Counted from the stretch's first letter, positions 38,378-49,832 are shown. The stretch: 64,000 bases of DNA from Thiotrichales bacterium (GCA_016938655.1 JAFGUG010000066.1:1-64000); one strand, 5' to 3'. The notes: generated by a model not told the origin, from the sequence alone. Program-made: numbers and translations.

Positions 38378-39624
38378 TAGGTTACCCTCTCTGGAACAGG
38401 TTTCGTCTTCTCATACTTCGATGTGAATGGAAGAACAAGGAAGAATGCAAAATACAATGTGGTGAATATTTGTGCCATTTTTGTTAACAATGGTGTTGAT
38501 GGCTGCGTTCCTAACCAACCTAAAACAATAAAACTAATAATTAACATCGTTAACAACAGCTTATATGACAGACCACGGTAGCGGATCGACTTAACCTTAC
38601 AGCGGTCTAACCAAGGCATGGCGAACAACACCGCAATGGCCGCACCCATTGCAACAACCCCTAAGAACTTATCAGGCACCGCACGCAAGATCGCATAGAA
38701 CGGTGTGAAATACCAAACAGGTGCAATATGATCCGGTGTTTTCAGTGGGTTTGCAGGCTCAAAGTTTGGCGCTTCAATAAAGTAACCGCCCCCTTCTGGC
38801 CAGTAGAACACAATCAATGAGAACAGAATCAAGAAGAACACCGCACCCATCGAATCTTTTACTGAGTAATAAGGGTGGAATGGGATACCGTCAAGCGGTA
38901 ACCCTTTCTCATTTTTGTACTTTTTAATCTCAACACCGTCTGGGTTGTTAGAGCCGACTTTGTGTAACGCAACAATGTGCATAAACACTAAGATAATGAG
39001 CACCAGTGGCAAAGCAATCACGTGCAGTGCAAAGAAACGGTTCAGTGTGGCATCCGAGATAATAAAGTCACCACGAACCCACATCGCTAAGTCTGGCCCA
39101 ATCACAGGAATGGCACCAAATAACGAGATAATTACCTGCGCACCCCAGTATGACATCTGACCCCATGGCAACATGTAACCCATGAATGCTTCAGCCATTA
39201 AGACTAAGAACAACAACATACCTATAATCCAAACCAACTCGCGTGGTTCTTTATAGGAGCCGTACAACAAGGCACGTGTCATGTGAAGATAAACGACTAA
39301 AAAGAAGGCCGACGCACCGGTGGAGTGCAAATATCGAATTAACCAACCCCATTGGACATCACGCATGATGTACTCAACCGAATTAAACGCTTCAGCCGCA
39401 CTCGGCTTGTAGCTCATGGTTAACCAGATTCCAGATACAATTTGGATGACTAATACGAGTAGTGCTAATGAACCAAAAAAGTAAAAAAAGTTGAAGTTTT
39501 TAGGGGCGTAGTACTCTGCAACGTGTTCGTTCCAAGTACTAATTAATGGATAACGACGGTCAATCCAACCTAACAGTGACCCACCTTGTTGTGGAGTTTG
39601 TTCATCTGTATTTTTAACTGACAT
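38377..39624 (-). CDS. petB: Cytochrome b subunit of the bc1 complex
   Basis: Core membrane subunit that oxidises quinol. The 415 residues hold eight or so membrane spans, the paired heme-ligand histidines on helices B and D (YLHSTGASAFFLVVYLHM, FFALHVIALPLVLIILVFMHIVALH) and the Qo-site PEWY-type motif seen as APVWYFTPFYAIL. The gene overlaps its neighbours at TAATG junctions on both sides, so petA, petB and petC are tightly coupled. Confidence 0.96.
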   Translation of the reverse strand: MSVKNTDEQTPQQGGSLLGWIDRRYPLISTWNEHVAEYYAPKNFNFFYFFGSLALLVLVIQIVSGIWLTMSYKPSAAEAFNSVEYIMRDVQWGWLIRYLHSTGASAFFLVVYLHMTRALLYGSYKEPRELVWIIGMLLFLVLMAEAFMGYMLPWGQMSYWGAQVIISLFGAIPVIGPDLAMWVRGDFIISDATLNRFFALHVIALPLVLIILVFMHIVALHKVGSNNPDGVEIKKYKNEKGLPLDGIPFHPYYSVKDSMGAVFFLILFSLIVFYWPEGGGYFIEAPNFEPANPLKTPDHIAPVWYFTPFYAILRAVPDKFLGVVAMGAAIAVLFAMPWLDRCKVKSIRYRGLSYKLLLTMLIISFIVLGWLGTQPSTPLLTKMAQIFTTLYFAFFLVLPFTSKYEKTKPVPERVT

Positions 39625-40238
39625 TAAGCGGCTCCTTCATTCTGTGGATCTTCACCAACACGGATTAACATGGCCGTCTTGTAAAAATACGGAGGAATCT
39701 CTAAGTTTGTTGGCGCTGGAACAGACTGGAATACACGACCAGCCATATCAAATCGAGAACCATGACATGGGCAAAAGAAACCACCCTGCCAATCTTCACC
39801 TACATCAGGCGAGCCTATTGCAGGACGGTAGAGTGGTGCACAACCTAAGTGCGTGCATATTCCAACCACAACAAGGTATTCGTCATTCACTGCACGACTT
39901 GGGTTTTGACAATACACAGGTTGCAAAGACTGTTCAGAAGCGGGGTCACGTAGTTGACCATCTGACTCAGGCAATCTAGCCAACATTTCTGGCGTACGAC
40001 GAACAACCCAAACCGGCTTTCCTCGCCACGCAACGGTTACCATTTGGCCAGGTTGCATCTTAGAGATGTCAACATCAACAGGTGCACCCGCTGCCTTAGC
40101 TTTTTCACTTGGTTGCCAAGAACTCACAAAAGGCACAGCTGCAAATGTTGCACCCACTGCACCGACCACACCCGTTACCCCAGTAAGGATTTTTCGGCGT
40201 TTTAAATCAACGCTTATATTCTTATGTTCTGCGGACAT
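39624..40238 (-). CDS. petA: Rieske iron-sulfur subunit of the bc1 complex
   Basis: The 204-residue protein has a Tat-like N-terminus (LKRRKILTGVTGVVGAVGA) that serves as a membrane anchor, and the [2Fe-2S] ligands CTHLGC and CPCHGS. First gene of petABC. A bc1 complex means quinol oxidation with cytochrome c, as used in aerobic or sulfur-oxidising respiration. Confidence 0.97.
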   Translation of the reverse strand: MSAEHKNISVDLKRRKILTGVTGVVGAVGATFAAVPFVSSWQPSEKAKAAGAPVDVDISKMQPGQMVTVAWRGKPVWVVRRTPEMLARLPESDGQLRDPASEQSLQPVYCQNPSRAVNDEYLVVVGICTHLGCAPLYRPAIGSPDVGEDWQGGFFCPCHGSRFDMAGRVFQSVPAPTNLEIPPYFYKTAMLIRVGEDPQNEGAA

Positions 40239-40380
40239 ATCTTGTCTTCCCTATTGTTCACAAGCAAATTCCCTCTATTCTACCTAAGCACAGACGAAAC
40301 TCAAATTAGAATGAGATTATATGGCATTAAATAAATTTAATCTATAAGAAACCATAACCCTGATTAATCACTTAAAACAT

Positions 40381-41124
40381 TTAAACTGGATTATTGATAT
40401 CTATGAAATGACAGTTTAAATCAAACTGCTTGGTTAGATATTCACCCAAGGCTTTAATGCCTAAACGCTCGGTTGCATGGTGACCGGCGGCTAAGTAATG
40501 AATCCCCCCCTCCATGGCTAAATGCGTGGTTTGTTCAGAAACCTCGCCACTGATGTAAACATCCGCTTTCCAAGCCAACGCTTGATCAATATAACCTTGC
40601 GCACCACCACTGCACCAAGCAATGGTTTGAACTTGGTCTGGACCACCTGGAAGATGAAGCGCGCGACGGTTTAAACTACTTGAAACCACCTCAATAAAGT
40701 CTTCAATATTCACAGGCTTGGCTAACCGCCCCAAACGAACCAATCCTGGCTTGGGTGTGATATCTTCAAGCTGCCAAAGCTTACCAAGCATGGCGTTATT
40801 ACCTAATTCAAGATGACCGTCAAGCGGCAAGTGATACCCCATCAAATTAATATCATGCATTAATAAGGATTTAATTCGCCTCTGTTTAAATCCAACAATC
40901 TCTTGCGGCTCACTCTTCCAGAAATAACCGTGATGCACCAATATCGCATCCGCATTCAGTGTAATTGCTGCATCAATCAATGCTTGAGAAGCGGTCACTC
41001 CGGTCACAATGGTCTTGATCTCTTGCTTACCCTCTACCTGTAAGCCGTTTGGGGCATAATCTTGGTAATCCGATAGCTTTAAAAATTCCGCTAAATGTGC
41101 TGTTAATTCATCTCTTGTAATCAT
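40381..41124 (-). CDS. Nif3-like dinuclear metal centre protein (YbgI family)
   Basis: Hexameric cytoplasmic protein of 247 residues with the conserved metal-binding histidines and acids: VHHGYFWKSE, MGYHLPLDGHLELGNN and the C-terminal HHATERLG. The family has been linked to GTP cyclohydrolase-like activity and to nucleotide or cofactor repair, but no reaction is settled. It stands between petA and hisD with its own gaps on both sides (142 and 105 bases). Confidence 0.9.
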   Translation of the reverse strand: MITRDELTAHLAEFLKLSDYQDYAPNGLQVEGKQEIKTIVTGVTASQALIDAAITLNADAILVHHGYFWKSEPQEIVGFKQRRIKSLLMHDINLMGYHLPLDGHLELGNNAMLGKLWQLEDITPKPGLVRLGRLAKPVNIEDFIEVVSSSLNRRALHLPGGPDQVQTIAWCSGGAQGYIDQALAWKADVYISGEVSEQTTHLAMEGGIHYLAAGHHATERLGIKALGEYLTKQFDLNCHFIDINNPV

Positions 41125-41184
41125 TCAAGCCTCACTTTTAAAAGGGTAGTGCGTCTTTTCGATTGAACTTCCTAAAATTTAGGG

Positions 41185-41211
41185 CAAAAAAAACCACCAT
41201 TTCTGGTGGTT
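41185..41211 (-). terminator. Intrinsic terminator after hisD
   Basis: Read on the minus strand, AACCACC pairs with GGTGGTT around a six-base loop, followed by eight T. It lies about 20 bases past the hisD stop. Confidence 0.88.
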
Positions 41212-41229
41212 CTTTTACATGTAACGCGT

Positions 41230-42531
41230 TTAATCTTGAACGCGATAACGGGCAGACATGGCATGAGCAGTCAGGCCTTCACCGTCTGCAAGCACACCCG
41301 CAACTTTACCTAAAACGTTTGCACCTTCAGGCGAGCACATAATCAAACTTGAACGCTTCTGAAAGTCATACACACCTAACGGTGACGAAAAACGTGCCGT
41401 ACGAGACGTCGGCAGGACGTGGTTAGGTCCTGCACAGTAATCCCCTAAGGCTTCAGCCGTGTAGCGCCCCATAAAGATGGCACCTGCATGACGTATTTTA
41501 GGCAACAACGCTTTTGGATCTTCAACCGATAACTCCAAGTGCTCTGGCGCAATGATGTTAATCATCTCTAAGGCTTGGGATTCATCATCCACGACGATAA
41601 TCGCACCGCGATCATCAAGCGCCTTACGGATGATTTCGTGACGTGGCATGGTTGGAAGTAAACGATTCATGCTTTCGTAAACTTTTGCAGCGAAATCCGC
41701 ATCAGGCGTCACTAAAATTGACTGTGCATCTTCGTCATGCTCAGCCTGTGAGAACAGGTCAACCGCAATCCAATCTGGATTGGTTTTACCATCACAATAA
41801 ACCAAGATTTCAGAAGGGCCAGCAATCATATCGATACCAACCGTACCAAACACCATACGCTTAGCCGTGGCAACGTAGATATTACCCGGCCCAACAATCT
41901 TATCAACTGCAGGCACCGTTTCTGTTCCATAAGCCAAGGCTGCAACCGCTTGCGCACCCCCTAAGGTAAACACTGCATCCACATCACAAATGGCTGCTGC
42001 TGCCAAAACCATATCGTTAACTTCGCCATCTGGCGTAGGCACAACCATAATCAAGGTTTCAACCCCGGCCACTTTAGCGGGAATCGCGTTCATAATGACC
42101 GATGAAGGATACGCCGCTTTTCCGCCTGGCACATACAACCCAACGCTGTCTAGGGGGGTAACCTGTTGACCCAGCATCGTGCCATCTGCTTCAGTGTATG
42201 ACCAAGATTCTTGAATTTGTTTTTTATGGTACGAACGCACACGCTCAGCCGACAACTCTAATGCATCGCGCTGATCTTGTGGAATACGTTCTAAGGCGGC
42301 AAACAGTTCTTCTTTTGGAATCTGTAAATCCGCACCTTTAGCAACCTGCATACGGTCAAAACGTGCAGTGTAATCAATCAGTGCCGCATCACCTTGCGTA
42401 CGGACGTTATTCACCACCTCTTTAACAATGTCATTAACCGACTCATTAGAAACGGTTTCCCATGCTAAAAGGGTATCTAATTCTTTTCTAAAGCCTGCTT
42501 GGTTAGCAGATAAACGACGAATATTAAGCAT
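41230..42531 (-). CDS. hisD: Histidinol dehydrogenase
   Basis: Zinc enzyme for the last two oxidations of histidine synthesis. The 433 residues show [22 protein letters not shown], the [17 protein letters not shown] stretch, AGPSEILV, the catalytic FSQAEHDE and the C-terminal GPNHVLPT. It overlaps hisG by 8 bases, so the two are translated together. No other his gene is in the window. Confidence 0.97.
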   Translation of the reverse strand: MLNIRRLSANQAGFRKELDTLLAWETVSNESVNDIVKEVVNNVRTQGDAALIDYTARFDRMQVAKGADLQIPKEELFAALERIPQDQRDALELSAERVRSYHKKQIQESWSYTEADGTMLGQQVTPLDSVGLYVPGGKAAYPSSVIMNAIPAKVAGVETLIMVVPTPDGEVNDMVLAAAAICDVDAVFTLGGAQAVAALAYGTETVPAVDKIVGPGNIYVATAKRMVFGTVGIDMIAGPSEILVYCDGKTNPDWIAVDLFSQAEHDEDAQSILVTPDADFAAKVYESMNRLLPTMPRHEIIRKALDDRGAIIVVDDESQALEMINIIAPEHLELSVEDPKALLPKIRHAGAIFMGRYTAEALGDYCAGPNHVLPTSRTARFSSPLGVYDFQKRSSLIMCSPEGANVLGKVAGVLADGEGLTAHAMSARYRVQD

Positions 42532-43165
42532 TTTGACTCTCTATTACTTTTTGGAATTGGGTAACAATTTCATTAATCTGTTCAAATTTTGTTTTATAAG
42601 CATGTTGATTCACAATTAAGCGCGAGCTAATTTCAGCAATGTGCTCCATGGGTATAAGACCGTTGGCTTTTAAGGTGTTGCCCGTGTCAACTAAGTCAAC
42701 AATACGATCCGCCAAATCAATTAAAGGCGCAATTTCCATTGAACCGTAAAGCTTAATTAAATCAACTTGCTCACCTTTTTCTGCATAGTAGGCCTGCGCA
42801 GATTTAAGGTATTTCGTAGCAATTTTAAGACGATGGCCATGTGGTTTTTCAACTTCTGGGCCTGCAACCATTAACTTACACTTTGCAATTTGCAAGTCTA
42901 GTAACTCATAGAGATTATCTGCTGGTGCTTCCATGAGCACATCTTTACCAGCCACACCAATATCAGCGGCACCATGCGCAACATAGGTTGGCGCATCGGT
43001 GGCACGCACAATTAACAAGCGTACATTGTCGTGGTTAGTAGGAATAATCAGCTTACGACACTTGCTCGGGTCTTCCAACGGAACAATACCCGCGGCTTCT
43101 AAAAGTGGAACTGTGTCTTTATATATACGCCCTTTAGATAGAGCAATCGTTAGTTGTTGTTTCAT
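42524..43165 (-). CDS. hisG: ATP phosphoribosyltransferase, short form
   Basis: First enzyme of histidine synthesis. The 213-residue product is the short HisG type: [32 protein letters not shown] and the signature [20 protein letters not shown] are present, but the C-terminal regulatory ACT-like domain of E. coli HisG is missing. Short HisG normally needs the regulatory subunit HisZ, which is not in this window. It follows murA by a 50-base gap. Confidence 0.95.
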   Translation of the reverse strand: MKQQLTIALSKGRIYKDTVPLLEAAGIVPLEDPSKCRKLIIPTNHDNVRLLIVRATDAPTYVAHGAADIGVAGKDVLMEAPADNLYELLDLQIAKCKLMVAGPEVEKPHGHRLKIATKYLKSAQAYYAEKGEQVDLIKLYGSMEIAPLIDLADRIVDLVDTGNTLKANGLIPMEHIAEISSRLIVNQHAYKTKFEQINEIVTQFQKVIESQNA

Positions 43166-43215
43166 TTTGAGATCAGTCTTAAATTTTAAATTTCAGGTCG
43201 AAAATCGGTCATGTC

Positions 43216-44505
<1,290 letters not shown>

Positions 44506-44724
44506 TTAAGCGATTTTTGTCTTAATAGACAAGGCATGTAATTCACCGCTTTGAAACTCAGCCTTGAAAACATCTTTAACTAGGCGGTGCTGCTTAATAA
44601 GCGGCATCCCTTGAAAAACCGGGCTGGTTACAATCACGCCAGAAGAACAGTCAGCGCCCTGCGCTTCAACTTGGCTATCTGGAATCGCTTCCAGTATCAT
44701 TTGTTTGATTTTTTCAGGTGACAT
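44506..44724 (-). CDS. ibaG: BolA-family protein IbaG
   Basis: Small BolA-type protein of 72 residues that works with monothiol glutaredoxins in iron-sulfur or iron handling. It has the BolA fold pattern with the invariant histidine in LIKQHRLVKDVF and the helix-turn segment KDVFKAEFQSGELHALSIKT. It lies between the ABC-2 exporter and murA. IbaG rather than BolA is chosen on length and on the linkage to murA. Confidence 0.9.
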   Translation of the reverse strand: MSPEKIKQMILEAIPDSQVEAQGADCSSGVIVTSPVFQGMPLIKQHRLVKDVFKAEFQSGELHALSIKTKIA

Positions 44725-44743
44725 TTGCTCTATCCAAAAAATT

Positions 44744-45514
44744 TTATTTGCGTATTTTAACGCCTTTGTTCAATAAAATCAGATTTATCGCAGTGATCAT
44801 TACTAAGAACACGGTCGTAACGATCAAGCTAATGTAAACCGATACGTCAGATTGCTCAAAGAAACCATAACGAAAACCATCCACCATATAAAAGAATGGA
44901 TTAAAGTGCGAAATCGTTTGCCACATATCAGGCAGTGCATGAATCGAGTAAAAAACACCACTCAAAAATGTCAGAGGCATAATAATAAAGTTTTGGAACG
45001 CGGCTAACTGATCGTACTTATCCGACAAAATGCCTGCTAGCATGCCTAAACCACCCATCATTGCTGCACTCAATACGGCAAATAACAACACCCAAAAAGG
45101 CGATTGCACGGTTAAGTCAAAGCCAACCATACCAATGGCCAAAATGCCCACACCCACTGCTAAACCACGAACTACCGATGCCGCTATAAAGGCAACATAC
45201 AGCTCAAAAGGCGAAATGGGACTGAGCAACACAAAGGTAAGGTTTCCGTGCATTTTAGACTGAATTAAACTTGACGAAGTGTTTGAAAAGGCATTTTGCA
45301 AAATGGCCATCATCACCAACCCAGGAATCAAAAACTGGCTGTAATTCAAACCAGTAAACACCTCTAGCTGAGTATCAATCACATGACCAAACACTAAAAG
45401 ATAGAGCAGAGTGGACACTATCGGAGCAAACACGGTTTGCACTACCACCGAATAAAAACGTTTTACCTCTTTAACAAAAAATGCCCAACATCCCAGATAA
45501 TTAAACGCCATCAT
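44744..45514 (-). CDS. ABC-2 type exporter permease (YadH-like)
   Basis: The 256-residue inner-membrane protein has six predicted spans and the ABC-2 signature (PFELYVAFIAASVVRGLAVGVGILAIG, PLTFLSGVFYSIHALP). It overlaps the ATPase gene by 4 bases (ATGA), so the two form one exporter. The substrate is unknown; YadGH-like pairs are often guessed to move lipids, glycans or drugs. The position inside the mla-ibaG-murA region is suggestive only. Confidence 0.88.
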   Translation of the reverse strand: MMAFNYLGCWAFFVKEVKRFYSVVVQTVFAPIVSTLLYLLVFGHVIDTQLEVFTGLNYSQFLIPGLVMMAILQNAFSNTSSSLIQSKMHGNLTFVLLSPISPFELYVAFIAASVVRGLAVGVGILAIGMVGFDLTVQSPFWVLLFAVLSAAMMGGLGMLAGILSDKYDQLAAFQNFIIMPLTFLSGVFYSIHALPDMWQTISHFNPFFYMVDGFRYGFFEQSDVSVYISLIVTTVFLVMITAINLILLNKGVKIRK

Positions 45515-46425
45515 GCCTGCGCCCCCGTTAAGTCCATAAAGACCTCTTCTAAGGTGGCATCGCGACTGCGTACATCTTTAACATGCAAACCGCTTTGATG
45601 AATCATTCCCAACATATCGGACATACTCAACTCATTTTCCATTTTGAATAGATGCCCAGACGCATCCGTCTCAACCAAGCGTGAAGCTAGAGCCTCACTT
45701 AACACCGCATTTTTCTCTTCAAAAGACACACGAATATAACGAAACGGATGCGTTGCTAATAAATCCGCTGTTCGATCTAACGCCTTAACCTCGCCACCCT
45801 GCATAATCGCAACTTTTTCGCATAACGCTTCGGCTTCTTCTAGGTAGTGGGTTGTCAAAATAATAGTGTGGCCCTTTTGATGCAGCTCTTTGGTAAACTC
45901 CCATAGAGTGTGGCGTAAATCCACATCCACCCCTGCGGTCGGCTCGTCCAACACAAGAACACGTGGCTTATGTACCAATGCCATCGCAATCAATACTCGA
46001 CGCTTCATACCGCCAGACAGTTGATTGGTAATGGCATGCGTTTTATCCGTCAACGCCAAACGTTCTAACAGTTCATCAATCCACTGTTTTTGCTCTTTAC
46101 CACGAATCCCATAGTACCCAGACTGCAACTCAAGCAACTCTCTAATTGAGAAAAACGGATCAGAGATCAACTCTTGTGGCACCAAGCCTAAACGACGCCG
46201 TGTTTCACGATAATCGTCAATCACGTCAAACCCCTGCACCTGAATAGAACCCGATGTAGGCGTCAACAAACCAGACATAGCATTAATTAAGGTTGATTTA
46301 CCGGCACCATTAGGACCCAACAGACCAAAAAAAGATCCCTCTTCTACTTCAAAAGAGATGCCTTTTAAGGCCTCAAAATCTCCATAATGCTTAACGACTT
46401 GATCAAACTTGACCGCTGCTGACAT
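45511..46425 (-). CDS. ABC exporter ATP-binding protein (YadG-like)
   Basis: The 304 residues have Walker A GPNGAGKST, signature LSGGMKRR, Walker B VLVLDEP and the switch in LTTHYLEEAEAL, with an extra C-terminal domain of about 80 residues of the kind seen in ABC-2 exporters (CcmA/YadG-type). It is coupled to the downstream permease. The 192 bases upstream of it, before mlaB, hold no gene I can see; they probably carry this pair's promoter. Confidence 0.9.
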   Translation of the reverse strand: MSAAVKFDQVVKHYGDFEALKGISFEVEEGSFFGLLGPNGAGKSTLINAMSGLLTPTSGSIQVQGFDVIDDYRETRRRLGLVPQELISDPFFSIRELLELQSGYYGIRGKEQKQWIDELLERLALTDKTHAITNQLSGGMKRRVLIAMALVHKPRVLVLDEPTAGVDVDLRHTLWEFTKELHQKGHTIILTTHYLEEAEALCEKVAIMQGGEVKALDRTADLLATHPFRYIRVSFEEKNAVLSEALASRLVETDASGHLFKMENELSMSDMLGMIHQSGLHVKDVRSRDATLEEVFMDLTGAQA

Positions 46426-46617
46426 GCAAAACCCTTTTTTAAAAAAACAGACCTCTTTTTATTGAGGCAACCAATATCAAAACTGACTCTTAAGGAGAGC
46501 TCAGCGAAAATGCATACAAATGGAAGTGCCTAAACAGACGTATCAAACAGACGTTAGGCGATGGGTTGAGTACCCATAGACAAAGTTAACCAGAAAAACG
46601 AATGTGTAAATGCTACC

Positions 46618-46917
46618 CTACTGTTGCGATTGGCCACTTGAGACATCAAAAACAGATTCCAAATCATAGAGCTGAACAAGCGTTTCTAACTGAGCAGATA
46701 GGTTAATCACCTTTAAAGGCAGGCCTGCTGAGTTTTGCCAACAGAGTAACATCGCTAAGGCCACGCTATCGGCTTGTTCAACCTGCTGAAAATCGACGGT
46801 TATTAAAGATTGATTAGATTTTTCAACCGCATCCAAAATAGCTGGAACGGTCTCGACATTGACTGCACCGGGCAGCATTAACACACCTTCATCTGCCCAT
46901 TCGATCACTGAACTCAC
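46618..46917 (-). CDS. mlaB: STAS-domain protein MlaB
   Basis: Cytoplasmic regulatory subunit of the MlaFEDB phospholipid transporter. The 99-residue product has a STAS fold with VTVDFQQVEQADSVALAMLL in the position of the conserved D-S/T loop. I prefer the GTG start at 46917, with AGGTGG seven bases upstream; a TTG two codons earlier is too close to it. A repeat core with the full GAGTTTT extension (46718-46735) lies inside the gene. It is the last of mlaFEDCB. Confidence 0.88.
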   Translation of the reverse strand: MSSVIEWADEGVLMLPGAVNVETVPAILDAVEKSNQSLITVDFQQVEQADSVALAMLLCWQNSAGLPLKVINLSAQLETLVQLYDLESVFDVSSGQSQQ

Positions 46918-46937
46918 TTGCAATCCACCTTTCGCTC

Positions 46938-47582
46938 TTAAGAGGCGTTGTTAAACGCTTGGTTTTGTTCACGCATCTCTTGAATCACTTCATCGACACT
47001 GCGTTTACTAAATTCAGAATTATAGGTTGTACGGTAATTCAGTAACATACTAATCCCCTCAACCGAAACGTCGTACACCATCCACAAACCGGTATCCTTA
47101 TCTAAATACGCACGATAGATGACATCGGTCTTATTGCCATCCGCTTGGGTAACTTCGGATGCCACCGTCACACGTCCTGGCTTTTCAACCACTTCTGGCT
47201 TTACCACCACCGACGTTATCGCTAGCTTCAATAAACTCTGAGAATAAGAACGCATCAACATGGTAGTAAACTCTTTTTGAAAGGCTTCTTGCTGCGCTTG
47301 GGTTGTTGTTCTCCAGTAGCGACCCATAACATAACGAGCCATTTTTGGGGTATCCACATAAGGTAGAACATAGGTTTTAGAAAAGGCTTTAATTTTTTCA
47401 GGATTGCCCTCTAAGGCTTCTCGCTGGGTATTGAGTTGTTCAATCAGCGTCTCCGACAGTGCCGAAATCATTTTTTCTGCATTATCTTGCGGAACGTTCA
47501 ATCCTTGCGCCTGCACAGAAAAGCCCACCAACAGAAGACAAACAACCAACAACTGTTTTAGCCCATTGGCTTGTTCTTTCAT
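46938..47582 (-). CDS. mlaC: Periplasmic phospholipid-binding protein MlaC
   Basis: Carries phospholipids between the outer-membrane MlaA complex and MlaFEDB. The product of about 214 residues has a signal peptide (LLVVCLLLVGFSVQAQG) and the Tol_Tol_Ttg2 domain (YVDTPKMARYVMGRYWRTTTQAQQEAF, YDVSVEGISMLLNYRTTYNSEF). Several in-frame ATGs precede the one at 47582; I choose that one because GAGAG stands just before it and it gives the best signal peptide. Confidence 0.93.
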   Translation of the reverse strand: MKEQANGLKQLLVVCLLLVGFSVQAQGLNVPQDNAEKMISALSETLIEQLNTQREALEGNPEKIKAFSKTYVLPYVDTPKMARYVMGRYWRTTTQAQQEAFQKEFTTMLMRSYSQSLLKLAITSVVVKPEVVEKPGRVTVASEVTQADGNKTDVIYRAYLDKDTGLWMVYDVSVEGISMLLNYRTTYNSEFSKRSVDEVIQEMREQNQAFNNAS

Positions 47583-47659
47583 TTTCACTCTCACTGCACT
47601 CATCATGCTCACCATTTCTATAATTACTATTCTGATTTTACGTTTCGTTACAATTATGA

Positions 47660-48124
47660 CTACTTGCTATCACTGAACTTAACTAGGAACTGTCCAATTA
47701 AGTCCTCTAACACAATCGCCGATTGGGTAAGGTCCAGCTGATCGCCATTTGCCAATACTTCTTCATCGCCCCCAATGACCAGACCAATGTATTGATCTCC
47801 CAACAGACCAGACGTTAATATGGAACCTGATGTGTCGATCGGTAGATCATTATACTGCGAGAAAATATCCATCGTGACTTTCGCCTTATAACTAACCGGG
47901 TCAACCCCAATACTACTAACACGACCAACCACAACACCGCTAATTTTAATTGGGGCTCTTACTTTAAGCCCGCCAATATTGTCAAACAACGCACTCACTT
48001 GATAACTCGACTGCGCTTTCCAACTATTGAAATTACTCACCTGCAGTGCAATGACCGTCAGCGAAACCAACGTCATCAAAACAAACGCTCCAACCCAAAT
48101 TTCAACCATTAATTGACGCTTCAT
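47660..48124 (-). CDS. mlaD: MCE-domain lipid transport protein MlaD
   Basis: Inner-membrane anchored MCE protein that forms a hexameric lipid tunnel in the periplasm. The 154 residues have one N-terminal membrane span (VGAFVLMTLVSLTVIALQV) and an MCE domain (YQVSALFDNIGGLKVRAPIKISGVVVGRVSSIGV, GLLGDQYIGLVIGG). Length is usual for MlaD. A 104-base gap separates it from mlaE, longer than other gaps in the operon. Confidence 0.95.
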   Translation of the reverse strand: MKRQLMVEIWVGAFVLMTLVSLTVIALQVSNFNSWKAQSSYQVSALFDNIGGLKVRAPIKISGVVVGRVSSIGVDPVSYKAKVTMDIFSQYNDLPIDTSGSILTSGLLGDQYIGLVIGGDEEVLANGDQLDLTQSAIVLEDLIGQFLVKFSDSK

Positions 48125-48228
48125 CTGTCTACCTTTTATCGATTTTTATCTGTCTAAAAGAGCTTACGCTCTATTTTATAATGTTTTGTTAATCTTTTTT
48201 TGTAACCCTGACCCACACCATCCAGTCT

Positions 48229-49020
48229 TTAGCTGAACATCATCGTAGTTAGAATGAAATCAAGCCCTAACACACCCAGTGACGAGTGCACCACCGTTCG
48301 GGTCGTGGCATTACTCACCCCCTCTGACGTTGGAATCGCATCAAACCCTTGATAAAGGGCGATAATGGCAATTAAGGCGGCAAATGCAATGGATTTAATC
48401 ACGCCGTTAATGACATCCTCACGCCAATCGACCGAAGCCTGCATTTGTGACCAGAAAGAGCCTTCATCAACGCCTAACCAGCCAACCGCAACCAAATAAC
48501 CACCTAAGATGGCCATCGCAATAAACAGCAAGGTCAACATCGGCAAGGTGATAAACGCAGCGGTAAAACGCGGTGCAAAAATAAATTTCAATGGATCAAC
48601 GGCCATCATCTCCAGCGCAGAAAGCTGTTCCGTCGATCGCATTAGGCCAATTTCAGCGGTTAACGCAGAACCCGCACGCCCAGCAAACAGCAAGGCGGTG
48701 ACCACTGGCCCCAACTCTCTTAACAAAGAGAGTGCGGTCATGGTTCCCACCGCCTCTTCGGAGTTGTAGTCCACCAGAACATAGTAGCCTTGAAGGGTTA
48801 ACACCATCCCCACAAAGAGTCCCGCTGTTAAAATAATCGGCAGCGATAACACCCCTGCCACATAAACCTGTTTAACCAACAGCTCAACTCGGTAAATCGA
48901 ATACGGAATAGCTGGCACGAGTGAAACAACAAACATGGCCATTCGGCCTAAGCTGGCTAACAGGTTTAAAACGCTGGCACCGATACCGGCAACCCAATTT
49001 ATGATTGATTGCATACTCAC
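48229..49020 (-). CDS. mlaE: Phospholipid ABC transporter permease MlaE
   Basis: Inner-membrane permease of MlaFEDB, 263 residues, with the family motif GPVVTALLFAGRAGSALTAEIGLMRSTEQLSALEMMAVDPL and five or so membrane spans. Start is GTG at 49020, overlapping the mlaF stop by 4 bases; the ATG two codons later is an alternative. This keeps mlaF-mlaE translation coupled. Confidence 0.95.
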   Translation of the reverse strand: MSMQSIINWVAGIGASVLNLLASLGRMAMFVVSLVPAIPYSIYRVELLVKQVYVAGVLSLPIILTAGLFVGMVLTLQGYYVLVDYNSEEAVGTMTALSLLRELGPVVTALLFAGRAGSALTAEIGLMRSTEQLSALEMMAVDPLKFIFAPRFTAAFITLPMLTLLFIAMAILGGYLVAVGWLGVDEGSFWSQMQASVDWREDVINGVIKSIAFAALIAIIALYQGFDAIPTSEGVSNATTRTVVHSSLGVLGLDFILTTMMFS

Positions 49021-49832
49021 GCTCTGCTTTTTCCTTGTTGCAAGGCCTGCTGATAACTCTCATCAGAGTAATGAAAAGGCACAGGACCATCCGGTAACCC
49101 TTTTACAAATTGATTCACGTAATCCGAATTACTCTCTAAAAGTTCTTTGGGAGCGCCTTGTGCAATAATTTTACCGCCTGACAATACACAGACATAATCC
49201 GCAATGGAGAGCACCTCATCCACATCATGAGACACCACCACACTGGTTAACCCTAAACTATCATTGAGCTTTTGAATCAAGGTTACCAGTACCGCCATCG
49301 TAATCGGATCTTGCCCTACAAACGGCTCATCATAAAAAATCATCTCAGGGTCAAGCACAATTCCGCGAGCCAAAGCCACACGTCGAGACATTCCGCCCGA
49401 CAATTCAGAAGGTTTTAAATCACGTGCCCCCATTAACCCAACCGCCTGCAACTTCATCAACACCAAAGGCTCAATTACGGATTCTGGAAGCTTGGTGTGT
49501 TCTCTCAGTGGGAAGGCAACATTATCAAAGACATTCAAATCGGTTAATAAGGCGCCGCTTTGAAATAACATGCCCATCTTTTGGCGGAGTTCGTATAGCT
49601 TAGAACGCTTGAGTTTATGAACATTCAGGCCCTCAACAAAAATCTCACCTGAATCCGGTTTTAATTGTCCCGCTATGAGCTTAAGCAGTGTGGTTTTACC
49701 GGTACCACTTGGCCCCATAATAGCGGTTATTTTACCTTTTGGAATCGACAGGTTTAGGTCGTCAAAAATAAGACGCGCGCCCCTAGAAAAACTGAGCCCT
49801 TTAATGTCGATTAAGATGTCTGATTGAGTCAT
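49017..49832 (-). CDS. mlaF: Phospholipid ABC transporter ATPase MlaF
   Basis: ATPase of the MlaFEDB system that maintains outer-membrane lipid asymmetry. The 271 residues have Walker A GPSGTGKTT, signature LSGGMSRR, Walker B IFYDEPFVGQDPI (the MlaF-type D-loop) and the switch VVSHDVDEV. First gene of mlaFEDCB. An AGGCCTGCT core lies near its 3' end (49043). Confidence 0.95.
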   Translation of the reverse strand: MTQSDILIDIKGLSFSRGARLIFDDLNLSIPKGKITAIMGPSGTGKTTLLKLIAGQLKPDSGEIFVEGLNVHKLKRSKLYELRQKMGMLFQSGALLTDLNVFDNVAFPLREHTKLPESVIEPLVLMKLQAVGLMGARDLKPSELSGGMSRRVALARGIVLDPEMIFYDEPFVGQDPITMAVLVTLIQKLNDSLGLTSVVVSHDVDEVLSIADYVCVLSGGKIIAQGAPKELLESNSDYVNQFVKGLPDGPVPFHYSDESYQQALQQGKSRA

